Assembly (NCBI GenBank): GCA_001054945.1
Contig: JVKJ01000001.1
Location: 124,001 to 188,000, forward strand
Source of the DNA: Corynebacterium falsenii
GTDB lineage: Bacteria > Actinomycetota > Actinomycetes > Mycobacteriales > Mycobacteriaceae
DNA: 64,000 bases
Reading direction: 5' to 3'
The notes beneath the pieces are model-generated. The model saw only the letters and a program-made list of their open reading frames with translations. It was not told where the DNA came from and searched no databases. Every line of letters begins with the position of its first letter. Positions within the stretch are counted from its first letter, which is position 1. Made by a program: the position numbers and the translations under genes. This document shows positions 51,218 through 61,862 of this stretch, in pieces.

Positions 51218-52501
51218 GTGCCTTACATGCCAGAAAGCGCCGAACTGCTGAAGTGCTCCTTCTGCGGCAAAAGCCAGAAGCAGGTCCGCAAGCTCATCGC
51301 CGGGCCTGGGGTCTATATCTGCGATGAATGCATTGAGCTATGCAATGAGATCATCGAAGAGGAAAACATTAATGCCGGCGCCCAATCGGAGTCGGGAAAC
51401 CAGCTGCCCACCCCGGCATCCATCGCGAAGTTCCTCGATACCTATGTGATCGGCCAGGATGATGCCAAGCGCACGCTGGCCGTGGCGGTCTACAACCACT
51501 ACAAGCGCATTGAAGCGGAGAAGACTGCTTCCGGTGCCTCCGCGGATGAGGAGGTGGAGCTGGCGAAGTCCAACATTCTGATGTTGGGTCCCACCGGCTC
51601 GGGAAAAACCTACCTCGCCCAGTCACTGGCTCGCATGCTCGATGTCCCCTTCGCCATTGCGGACGCCACCAGCTTGACCGAGGCCGGCTATGTCGGTGAG
51701 GACGTGGAAAACATCCTGCTCAAGTTGCTTCAGAGTGCGGATTTCGACGTAGAGAAAGCCCAGCGCGGCATCATCTATGTCGATGAGGTGGACAAGATCA
51801 CGCGGAAGTCGGAAAATCCCTCCATTACTCGCGATGTCTCCGGCGAGGGTGTGCAGCAAGCTTTGCTCAAGATCTTGGAGGGCACCGTAGCCTCCGTGCC
51901 CCCGCAGGGTGGCCGGAAGCACCCCAACCAGGAGTTCATCCAATTCGACACCAAGAACGTCCTGTTCGTTGTGGCCGGCGCCTTCGCTGGCTTGGAGAAG
52001 GTGATCAGCGATCGCCGTGGAAAGAAAGGTCTCGGTTTCGGAGCCGAAGTCACCGGCAAATCCGATGAAGAGCCGAACCCATTCCAGTTCGTTGAGCCCG
52101 AAGACCTGGTGAAGTTCGGGTTGATCCCGGAGCTCATCGGCCGCCTGCCGGTGATCACCCACGTCGGGCATCTGGACGAGGAAGCTCTGGTGAAGATCCT
52201 GACTGAGCCGAAGAACTCCCTGGTCCGCCAGTACCAGCGGCTGTTTGACATGGATGGTGTGCGCTTGACATTTGAGGATGGCGCGCTTCGCGAGATCGCT
52301 CAGCAAGCTCTCGTGCGGGAGACCGGAGCCCGCGGGCTTCGCTCCATTATGGAGAGCATCCTGCTTCCCATCATGTTCTCCATCCCGGAGGACGAAGAAA
52401 CAGGTGAGGTCATCATCACCGCCGGCACCGCTGCGGGGACGGAGGAACCCACGCTGCGGACCGTCGACGAGGTCGCAGCGCGCGACCAGAAGTCCGCTTA
52501 A
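51218..52501 (+). CDS. clpX: ATP-dependent Clp protease ATP-binding subunit ClpX
   Basis: 427 aa from GTG 51218; ATG 51227 is an alternative (neither has a strong ribosome-binding site). Zinc-binding domain C13, C16, C35, C38; Walker A GPTGSGKT (124-131); Walker [14 protein letters not shown] loop region ([10 protein letters not shown]) for ClpP docking; sensor 2 GARGLR. It unfolds substrates and feeds ClpP. Own transcription unit after the clpP2 terminator. Confidence 0.96.
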   Translation: MPYMPESAELLKCSFCGKSQKQVRKLIAGPGVYICDECIELCNEIIEEENINAGAQSESGNQLPTPASIAKFLDTYVIGQDDAKRTLAVAVYNHYKRIEAEKTASGASADEEVELAKSNILMLGPTGSGKTYLAQSLARMLDVPFAIADATSLTEAGYVGEDVENILLKLLQSADFDVEKAQRGIIYVDEVDKITRKSENPSITRDVSGEGVQQALLKILEGTVASVPPQGGRKHPNQEFIQFDTKNVLFVVAGAFAGLEKVISDRRGKKGLGFGAEVTGKSDEEPNPFQFVEPEDLVKFGLIPELIGRLPVITHVGHLDEEALVKILTEPKNSLVRQYQRLFDMDGVRLTFEDGALREIAQQALVRETGARGLRSIMESILLPIMFSIPEDEETGEVIITAGTAAGTEEPTLRTVDEVAARDQKSA

Positions 52502-52510
52502 GGATTTCGC

Positions 52511-54488
<1,978 letters not shown>

Positions 54489-54583
54489 CTCCATGAGGGT
54501 TGACGGGTCAGGCCTGGGCTGGAAACCGATCGCATGCCTGGGCGCTGGCGACGGGCTGGTCATGAGTTGTCGGAGGTGTCCAC

Positions 54584-54589
54584 TAGACT
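54584..54589 (+). promoter_or_regulatory. -10 box of a leaderless valS transcript
   Basis: TAGACT ends 8 bases before GTG 54598 and no ribosome-binding site is present. Confidence 0.55.
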
Positions 54590-54597
54590 AAGACACC

Positions 54598-57384
54598 GTG
54601 AGTGACCAGAGCGTGAACCCAGAGCACAACCGGAAGATCGGTGCGGACCGATCGGCTAAACTTCCAGCCTCTTGGAATCCCAGCGACGTGGAGGCAGACC
54701 TCTACCAAGGTTGGGTAGACGCGGGCTATTTCACCGCTGATCCCCACAGCGACAAGCCCCCCTTCTCGATTGTGTTGCCGCCGCCGAATGTAACCGGCCA
54801 GCTGCACATGGGGCACGCGCTGGATCACACCCTGATGGATGGGCTGTCGCGCCGCAAACGAATGCAGGGCTACGAGGTGCTGTGGCTGCCCGGAGCTGAT
54901 CATGCGGGCATCGCCACCCAGACAAAGGTAGAGGCGCACCTCAAGGAGACCGAGGGCAAGGATCGCTTCGACTTCGGGCGCGAGGAATTCGTGAACCGAG
55001 TGTGGGAGTGGAAAGAGCGCTACGGCGGTGTGATCACCAGCCAGATGCGAGCTATTGGCGATTCCGTGGACTGGTCCCGCGAGCGCTTCACGTTGGACGA
55101 GGAACTGCAGCGCGCCGTGCAGACAATATTCAAGGCGCTGTTCGATCGGGGCCTGATCTACCAGGCCAATCGAATGGTCAATTGGTCGCCGGTGCTGCAA
55201 ACTGCGATTTCCGACATTGAAGTGGTGCACACCGAAGACGAGGGCGAACTGGTCTCGATTCGCTATGGCTCCCTGAACGATGACGAACCGCACGTCATTG
55301 TGGCCACGACCCGTGTGGAGACCATGTTGGGCGATGTGGCAGTGGCTGTTCACCCCGACGACGAGCGATACACTGACATGGTGGGGACCACGCTGCCGCA
55401 CCCATTCCTGGACGATCGGCAGATGGTGATCGTGGCAGACGATTACGTGGATCCGGAATTCGGTACCGGCGCCGTGAAGATCACCCCGGCTCACGACCCG
55501 AATGACTTCGCATTGGGGCAACGCCACGACCTGCCGATGCCTGTCGTAATGGACGAGACCGGGCACATCGCGGACACCGGGACCGAGTTCGACGGGATGG
55601 AACGCTTCGAGGCGCGCGAGAAGATCCGGCTTGCGCTCGAGGAGCAGGGGCGAATAGTGGAACGAAAGTTCCCCTACGTGCACTCTGTGGGACACTCCGA
55701 GCGCTCCGGTGAGGCTATTGAGCCCCGGCTGTCTCTTCAGTGGTGGGTCAAGGTCGAGGAATTGGCCAAGATGGCAGGAGACGCCGTCCGCGAGGGCGAC
55801 ACGGTGATTCACCCCGCCTCCCAGGAACCGCGGTGGTTTGACTGGGTCGATGACATGCACGACTGGACGATTTCCCGCCAGCTCTGGTGGGGCCACCGGA
55901 TTCCCATCTGGTACGGGCCTGAAGGAGAAGTGGTGTGCTGTGGCCCCGACGATGAACCCCCGACAGGGGAGGGGTGGCACCAGGACGAAGACGTTCTGGA
56001 TACCTGGTTCAGCTCCGCGCTGTGGCCTTTCTCAACCATGGGATGGCCGAAGTCCACGGAGGAATTGGAAAAGTTCTACCCCACGTCCGTACTGGTCACG
56101 GGCTACGACATCCTGTTCTTCTGGGTCGCCCGCATGATGATGTTCGGCACGTTCGCGGACACGATGAACGGATCTACTCTTGGCGCCGGAAAAAATGGTG
56201 TGCCCGCCTCGGAACGGAGCGGACGGCCGCAGGTGCCATTCAAGGACATCTTCCTGCATGGTCTCGTCCGTGATGAAAAGGGTCGCAAGATGTCGAAGTC
56301 CCTGGGCAACGGTATTGATCCCATGGACTGGGTCCGCGATTACGGCGCGGACGCGCTGCGCTTCACCCTGGCCCGCGGTGCCAACCCAGGATCGGATCTA
56401 CCGGTCGGTGAGGATTCTGCCCAGTCCTCCCGCAACTTCGCTACAAAGCTGTACAACGCAACGAAGTTTGCCCTCATGAACGGAGCGCAGGTCGGTGAGC
56501 TTCCCGCCCGGGAGGAACTCACGGATGCCGACCGGTGGATCCTTGATCGGCTGGAATCGACTCGTGCTCTGGTGGACGATGCACTGGACCGCTACGAGTT
56601 CTCCCTGGCCAATGAGAATCTCTACCGCTTTGCCTGGGGGGAATTCTGCGATTGGTACCTGGAGATCGCGAAGGTGCAGATTCCGCGCGACTTCAACGAG
56701 GCCACGGAAGAGGAAAAGCAGCGGGGCATCACTACCCAGCTGGTGCTCGGCCGGGTACTGGATACCGTACTGCGCCAACTGCACCCAGCCATGCCATTCG
56801 TCACAGAGGTCCTGTGGAAGGCTCTCACAGAAGGCGTGGAGGGCTACGCCGAGTCCTTGACGATCGCCGACTGGCCGACTCAGCAGATGACCACGAACGG
56901 TGCGCAGCCAGATGCGAGGGCAGCCCAGCGGATGGCTGATGTTGAAACGTTGGTGACTGAGCTTCGACGGTTCCGCGCGGATCAGGGTGTGAAGCCTTCA
57001 CAGAAGGTGCCCGCAAGACTCGACTTCGTCGCAGCTGACCTGGATAATCTGGAGACGGCGATTCGCTCTCTCGTTCGCCTCGAAGAGCCCAGTGAGGGCT
57101 TTACCCCCACCGCGTCCATCGAGGTGCGACTTTCAACCGTAACCATTGAGATCGAGCTGGATACCTCCGGGACCGTCGATACGGCTGCCGAACGGAAGCG
57201 TCTGGAAAAGGCTCTGGCCACCGCGCAAAAGGAACTCGATAACGCAGCGAAAAAGCTCAATAACGAGGGCTTCCTATCGAAGGCTCCCGAACACGTTGTG
57301 GAAGGGATTCGCCAGCGCCAGGCAGTGGCTCAAGAAGAACACGAGCGCGTCACCGCCCGCCTCGCGGAGTTGCCAGAAAGCTAG
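54598..57384 (+). CDS. valS: Valyl-tRNA synthetase
   Basis: 928 aa from GTG 54598. Class I signatures: [13 protein letters not shown] (HIGH equivalent HMGH at 70-73) and KMSKS at 564-568. The editing domain has the [11 protein letters not shown] and [15 protein letters not shown] motifs. C-terminal coiled coil ([23 protein letters not shown]) binds tRNA. It charges tRNA-Val in the cytosol. Confidence 0.96.
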   Translation: MSDQSVNPEHNRKIGADRSAKLPASWNPSDVEADLYQGWVDAGYFTADPHSDKPPFSIVLPPPNVTGQLHMGHALDHTLMDGLSRRKRMQGYEVLWLPGADHAGIATQTKVEAHLKETEGKDRFDFGREEFVNRVWEWKERYGGVITSQMRAIGDSVDWSRERFTLDEELQRAVQTIFKALFDRGLIYQANRMVNWSPVLQTAISDIEVVHTEDEGELVSIRYGSLNDDEPHVIVATTRVETMLGDVAVAVHPDDERYTDMVGTTLPHPFLDDRQMVIVADDYVDPEFGTGAVKITPAHDPNDFALGQRHDLPMPVVMDETGHIADTGTEFDGMERFEAREKIRLALEEQGRIVERKFPYVHSVGHSERSGEAIEPRLSLQWWVKVEELAKMAGDAVREGDTVIHPASQEPRWFDWVDDMHDWTISRQLWWGHRIPIWYGPEGEVVCCGPDDEPPTGEGWHQDEDVLDTWFSSALWPFSTMGWPKSTEELEKFYPTSVLVTGYDILFFWVARMMMFGTFADTMNGSTLGAGKNGVPASERSGRPQVPFKDIFLHGLVRDEKGRKMSKSLGNGIDPMDWVRDYGADALRFTLARGANPGSDLPVGEDSAQSSRNFATKLYNATKFALMNGAQVGELPAREELTDADRWILDRLESTRALVDDALDRYEFSLANENLYRFAWGEFCDWYLEIAKVQIPRDFNEATEEEKQRGITTQLVLGRVLDTVLRQLHPAMPFVTEVLWKALTEGVEGYAESLTIADWPTQQMTTNGAQPDARAAQRMADVETLVTELRRFRADQGVKPSQKVPARLDFVAADLDNLETAIRSLVRLEEPSEGFTPTASIEVRLSTVTIEIELDTSGTVDTAAERKRLEKALATAQKELDNAAKKLNNEGFLSKAPEHVVEGIRQRQAVAQEEHERVTARLAELPES

Positions 57385-57476
57385 ACAATGGCGTCCCTAG
57401 CCATTCCTCACTCACCCCACCGTGGTGAGGGGCAGCGAGGAACAGACGCCCCCACTGAAGGCGAAATGAGGAAGTA

Positions 57477-59057
57477 ATGAGCGAAAATAACTCGGATCAG
57501 GCGAAAAACGAACGCGTCGACCAGGCCATTGAAAACCTCGACGGCGGCAACATTAGAGAGGTCACGTTGGGAGCCTCCGGTTTGGAGCTACCCATCGACG
57601 ATGCCGCGCCGACGGCGACGGACGAAGTTGGCGATGGAGCGCTTCCGCCACGACCGATCACCACCGAGGATCTGCAGGAGCTCGCCGTCGTTGAGGCAGA
57701 ATTGGACGAGCGTTGGCCGGAAACCAAGATTGATCCGACGTTGGACCGGATCCGCTTGCTTGTCGACCTGCTGGGCCACCCGGAGCGGACGTTCCCATCG
57801 ATCCACGTAGCCGGGACCAATGGCAAGACATCCGTGGTGCGGATGATTGAGGCCCTGTTACGCGCTTTTCACCGTCGCACGGGCCGAACTACGAGCCCGC
57901 ATCTCCAGCTCGCGACCGAGCGCATCGCCATTGACGGCGAGCCGGTGCACCCCAGGGAATACATCGATACTTGGCGCGAGATCGAACCGTTCGTTTCCAT
58001 GGTTGACCGCCACTCAGAAGAAAACGGTGGTCCCCGAATGAGCAAATTCGAGGTCCTGGTAGCAATGGCCTACACCGCCTTCGCGGACGCCCCCGTGGAT
58101 GTAGCGGTCGTGGAGACTGGAATGGGGGGACGGTGGGACGCCACCAATGTCATTGATGCGGACGTGGCCGTGATTACGCCGATCGGGATGGACCACAACG
58201 ATTACCTGGGCGAGACGCTGGGGGAGATCGCCGGTGAGAAAGCCGGCATCATCAAGGCGCGGTGGGACGCGGATGACCTGCTCACACCGCCGGATAACGT
58301 CACAATCATTGCAGAGCAAGAACCCGAAGCCATGAAAGTGATTCTGCAAGAAACAGTGGAACAAGACTCCGCGGTGGCGCGGGCGGGATCCGAATTCGGG
58401 GTGGTGCAATCCACTGTGGCAGTGGGCGGCCAACAATTGACCCTCAAAGGGATGGGCGGAACCTACGAGGATATTTTCCTGCCGCTGTCCGGCGAACACC
58501 AGGCCAGGAATGCAGCGACGGCGCTGGCTGCCGTGGAGGCGTTTTTCGGAGCGGGTGCCGCCAAGCAGCTGGATGTGGACACGGTGCGGCGCGGATTCGC
58601 GTCCGTGACCGTGCCTGGGCGGCTGGAGCGAGTGCGCAGCGCGCCGAGTGTGTTCATCGACGCTTCGCATAACCCCCACGGCGCGACTGCACTGGCAGCG
58701 GCGGTAGCCCGGGATTTCGAGTTTCGACGCTTAGTGGGCGTGGTTGCGGTGCTGGGAGACAAGGACGCCCGCGGCATTCTCGCCGCATTAGAACCCGTCA
58801 TGGATGAAGTGGTGATCACCCAAACTCAGTCGCCGCGGGCCCTGCCCGCCGAAACACTGGCCGAGTACGCCCGGGACGCCTTTGGCGAAGAGCGGGTTCA
58901 CACCGCCGTGAACCTACCCGGAGCGGTGGAGATGGCCATCCAGCTGTCCGAGGACGAAAGCGGGGACGGGCACGTTGCCGGGGCCGGCGTGCTGATCACC
59001 GGCTCGGTGGTGACTGCAGGTGAAGCCCGGACGTTGTTCGATAGGAAGCCCGAATAG
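57477..59057 (+). CDS. folC: Folylpolyglutamate synthase / dihydrofolate synthase
   Basis: 526 aa from ATG 57477. Mur-ligase-like: IHVAGTNGKTSVVRMIEALL (P-loop), TTSPHLQLATERIAIDG, VAVVETGMGGRWDATNVI, ITPIGMDHNDYLGETLGEIAGEKAGIIK, and FIDASHNPHGA in the C-domain. The first ~70 residues are an extra acidic extension. It adds glutamate to folates and to dihydropteroate. Follows valS as in other corynebacteria. Confidence 0.93.
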   Translation: MSENNSDQAKNERVDQAIENLDGGNIREVTLGASGLELPIDDAAPTATDEVGDGALPPRPITTEDLQELAVVEAELDERWPETKIDPTLDRIRLLVDLLGHPERTFPSIHVAGTNGKTSVVRMIEALLRAFHRRTGRTTSPHLQLATERIAIDGEPVHPREYIDTWREIEPFVSMVDRHSEENGGPRMSKFEVLVAMAYTAFADAPVDVAVVETGMGGRWDATNVIDADVAVITPIGMDHNDYLGETLGEIAGEKAGIIKARWDADDLLTPPDNVTIIAEQEPEAMKVILQETVEQDSAVARAGSEFGVVQSTVAVGGQQLTLKGMGGTYEDIFLPLSGEHQARNAATALAAVEAFFGAGAAKQLDVDTVRRGFASVTVPGRLERVRSAPSVFIDASHNPHGATALAAAVARDFEFRRLVGVVAVLGDKDARGILAALEPVMDEVVITQTQSPRALPAETLAEYARDAFGEERVHTAVNLPGAVEMAIQLSEDESGDGHVAGAGVLITGSVVTAGEARTLFDRKPE

Positions 59058-59148
59058 GCAGGAGTCCCGTATTGGCGGCGGGTTACCGAATGTCGGTGTG
59101 GGGTAGCGGATGGCGTCCCCAAAAATTGAGCGTGAGGAGCGAAGAACA

Positions 59149-59604
59149 GTGCGAGGAAAGAAATCCCAACCCGGCCCGATGGGACCTCTGGGGCCGGGAC
59201 GCGAACTAGAGAATGACCCGCTGAAGGGCGTTCGCGGTGTGATGGCCGGCACCCACATCATGGAGGCCATCGTGGTGCTGCTGGTGCTGACGGTGGTGAC
59301 CCGCGTGGGCAACGAGGACGGCACTCCTACGTGGAAGATCGCGTTCGTGTGCTCGTTGGGGCTGGCGATGGTGCTCGCAGCGTTCTTGCAAAAGCGAGCG
59401 TTCGCGGATCCGCTCAACATTGGCTTGCAGGTATTAGCCGTCGCCGGGTTCATCGTGCATCCCGCGATGGGGGCCATGGGGCTCATTTTCGCCGCGGTGT
59501 GGTGGTACATCTACCACCTGAAGTCCAATCTGACGGAGCGGATGCGCCGTGGTCTGCTCCCGTCACAGCATCTACAAAGCTCTCCCCCCGATTCCGAAAA
59601 ATAA
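59149..59604 (+). CDS. DUF4233 membrane protein
   Basis: 151 aa from GTG 59149, chosen because GAGGAG (59134-59139) precedes it; ATG 59110 lacks such a site. Four hydrophobic helices (MAGTHIMEAIVVLLVLTVV, IAFVCSLGLAMVLAAFL, LNIGLQVLAVAGFIV, MGAMGLIFAAVWWYIYHL) after GVRGVMAGTHIMEA, the signature of DUF4233. This family regularly follows folC in actinobacteria; function unknown. Confidence 0.8.
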   Translation: MRGKKSQPGPMGPLGPGRELENDPLKGVRGVMAGTHIMEAIVVLLVLTVVTRVGNEDGTPTWKIAFVCSLGLAMVLAAFLQKRAFADPLNIGLQVLAVAGFIVHPAMGAMGLIFAAVWWYIYHLKSNLTERMRRGLLPSQHLQSSPPDSEK

Positions 59605-59734
59605 TAGGGTTTCGGACGAGCTTCACTTCTCCCTCTAATTCACACACGTAACATTGTCCTGGGCATACCCCCGCATTGGGGTGTGCGGAATGTGGTTCAA
59701 TAATCACCCCCATTCGTGGTCTATAGTCCACAGC

Positions 59735-61111
59735 ATGACGCTCACACGACGTACCTTCATGCGCTCCTCCGCGGCGCTGGGAAGCACTCTCGCTTTCGGC
59801 GCCATCGCCTCCCAAGCAACCCGTGCTGTCGCCCGGCCTGCACTCGGAAACGTCTCCTCACAGCCCAGCCTGGCTGGGTCAGTCGAACGAGCCCAGGAAG
59901 CCCTCAAGGCCATCACCGAAGCAGGTCTACCCGCGGGGGAGGCAGCCAAGCTCCCCGCCGGTGCACGCTTCATGTCCGTCAAGTTCCCAGCAGGCAACCG
60001 CGCTGGTGCTTTCGCGGAAACCGTGCTGAGGTTCACCACCGCAAACGGTGAGAAAACCGACGTTCGCGTCCAGCCCTCCGCCCACGGGAAGGACGGCTCG
60101 GGTGCGCCGACGGTTTCCGATCCCGTTGAGGTGCCCACGGACGTGACCTCCATTGAGGTTTTGGACGCCAAGCTTGGCGGATTGTCTTCCACCGGAAGCT
60201 TGGATGCCATGTCGCGGGCGTACATGCACATGGTCGACGAGCAGGCAGCCGCGGGTACGGCCCTGCAGCCTAAGGTGGGGCGCCCCGGCGCAGATAAGGC
60301 GGCGCTGAAGCTGCCGAACGTGCGCCCGCAGGACATCGACCGCGGCATTGCCCAGTCCACGGATGCGATCAACGGGTCTGTTGACTTCCTCAATCGACTG
60401 AATAAGCCGGGAAACGGCGGGGCTCCCGGGGTGCCGCCTGTGATCCCGCCAACTGGGACCTCCCCCAAGGGCGGCAGTTGCGAGATTATCGGTGGCATTA
60501 AGTGTGTGTCCCGCGCTGAATGGGGTTGCGACGAGTCACTGCGAGACTGGACGACCGATTTCGCGCCGGCGCAGTTGATCACCGTTCACCATTCCGCGAT
60601 GCCGGCTGGGGTAGGGGATTACGCCAAGGTGGTGCAGAGCATTTACCGCTTCCACGCCTCCGATCAAAATGGTGGACGGGGCTGGGGCGACGTGGGCTAT
60701 CACTTGCTCATTGACCCCAATGGGGTGATCTATCAGGGCCGGTACACCGGGTCCAACAAGCAGGCGGTGTTCCAGCCCGGGAGCGTGCCGGGGCATCCGG
60801 CGAGCGTCACAGCAGGGCACGTGTTCAACGCCAATACCAGCAATATCGGGATCTGCCTGCTCGGCGATTTCCAAGCGGTTCGGCCGACCCAGGCCGCGAT
60901 CGATTCGCTGACCAAGGTTGTGGGAGCGCTGTGCAAGGGGCTCGGAATTGATCCGCGAGGAAGCGTTCACTACCACAACCGCGACACGAATTCGTCGTCC
61001 ACTCGGCGTTCGGTGACCGGGCACCGGGATTGGTCTGACGTTGCCCAGTTCACGACGTGCCCGGGTGACCTTGCTTATTCGCTGCTCGACCAGGTACGCC
61101 AGAAGGCCTAA
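59735..61111 (+). CDS. Tat-exported peptidoglycan amidase (PGRP/Amidase_2)
   Basis: 458 aa from ATG 59735; the frame is open upstream. Residues 1-35 are a twin-arginine signal: LTRRTFMRSSAALGSTLAFGAIASQATRAVA, with the TRRTFM motif and ALA/AVA-type cleavage. Residues 40-235 form a β-rich corynebacterial domain. The C-terminal ~180 residues are a PGRP amidase: SRAEWGCDESLRDW, ITVHHSA (zinc His), GDVGYHLLIDPNG, TGHRDW (second His) and TTCPG (Cys ligand). It cuts MurNAc-L-Ala bonds in the cell wall. Confidence 0.9.
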   Translation: MTLTRRTFMRSSAALGSTLAFGAIASQATRAVARPALGNVSSQPSLAGSVERAQEALKAITEAGLPAGEAAKLPAGARFMSVKFPAGNRAGAFAETVLRFTTANGEKTDVRVQPSAHGKDGSGAPTVSDPVEVPTDVTSIEVLDAKLGGLSSTGSLDAMSRAYMHMVDEQAAAGTALQPKVGRPGADKAALKLPNVRPQDIDRGIAQSTDAINGSVDFLNRLNKPGNGGAPGVPPVIPPTGTSPKGGSCEIIGGIKCVSRAEWGCDESLRDWTTDFAPAQLITVHHSAMPAGVGDYAKVVQSIYRFHASDQNGGRGWGDVGYHLLIDPNGVIYQGRYTGSNKQAVFQPGSVPGHPASVTAGHVFNANTSNIGICLLGDFQAVRPTQAAIDSLTKVVGALCKGLGIDPRGSVHYHNRDTNSSSTRRSVTGHRDWSDVAQFTTCPGDLAYSLLDQVRQKA

Positions 61112-61152
61112 ATAAACGGCGATCCCAACCAGCGTGGCAGTGGAGTGGACTG

Positions 61153-61158
61153 TAGAAT
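61153..61158 (+). promoter_or_regulatory. -10 box of a leaderless ndk transcript
   Basis: TAGAAT ends 7 bases before ATG 61166, with no ribosome-binding site between. Confidence 0.6.
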
Positions 61159-61165
61159 CCGGGGC

Positions 61166-61582
61166 ATGACTGAACGTACACTCATCCTGATCAAGCCAGA
61201 CGGTGTGAAGAACGGCCACGTTGGCGAGATTCTCTCCCGCATCGAGCGCAAAGGTCTGAAGTTCGTGGAGCTGGATCTGCGCACCACCGACCGCGAGACG
61301 GCCGAAAAGCACTACGCAGAGCACTCTGACAAGCCATTCTTCGGCGAGCTGGTGGATTTCATCACCTCCGCTCCGTTGGTAGCCGGCATCGTCGAAGGCG
61401 AGCGAGCCATCGATGCGTGGCGTCAGTTGGCCGGAGGGACCGATCCGGTGTCGAAGGCCACCCCAGGCACCATCCGCGGTGACTTCGCCCTCACCGTTGG
61501 TGAGAATGTTGTTCACGGTTCTGATTCTCCAGAATCCGCAGAGCGCGAAATTGGTATCTGGTTCCCAGATTTCCAGGGCTAA
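61166..61582 (+). CDS. ndk: Nucleoside diphosphate kinase
   Basis: 138 aa from ATG 61166. [21 protein letters not shown] at the N-terminus, the helix [14 protein letters not shown], and [17 protein letters not shown] with the phosphorylated His. Transfers the γ-phosphate between nucleoside triphosphates and diphosphates. Monocistronic, with its own terminator. Confidence 0.96.
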   Translation: MTERTLILIKPDGVKNGHVGEILSRIERKGLKFVELDLRTTDRETAEKHYAEHSDKPFFGELVDFITSAPLVAGIVEGERAIDAWRQLAGGTDPVSKATPGTIRGDFALTVGENVVHGSDSPESAEREIGIWFPDFQG

Positions 61583-61596
61583 ATTCCATACGCCGC

Positions 61597-61638
61597 CGCC
61601 ACTGCCACGCGATCGAAAGTCGCTGCAGTGGCGTTTTT
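61597..61638 (+). terminator. Rho-independent terminator after ndk
   Basis: CGCCACTGC (61597-61605) pairs with GCAGTGGCG (61625-61633), followed by TTTTT. The stem shares the CGCCACTG motif with the tig terminator. From 61639 to 61862 nothing more than the rne leader is seen. Confidence 0.85.
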
Positions 61639-61862
61639 GTTTCAGTTGGCCAATTCATTGACTGTGGTACAGACGCAGCGGTGCGCAGCGGTATGCCACA
61701 ATTGAGCCAGGCTTATAAGCGCTTTCTGTTTGCACAACGATGATGTGAAAGAAGCCAAGCCAGAGGATTTACACCAAGAACTTTCATTGCCTCCCACACT
61801 GTGTCGGGGCAGCAGCAGGCAAAACCGCGTAAAAGGTCCGCGAGATTTGCATAAGGAGTGCC

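Noticed and set aside
61639..61862. Structured RNA or riboswitch in the rne leader
   Set aside because: No stable long hairpin or known motif can be seen by eye; it may only be an untranslated leader.
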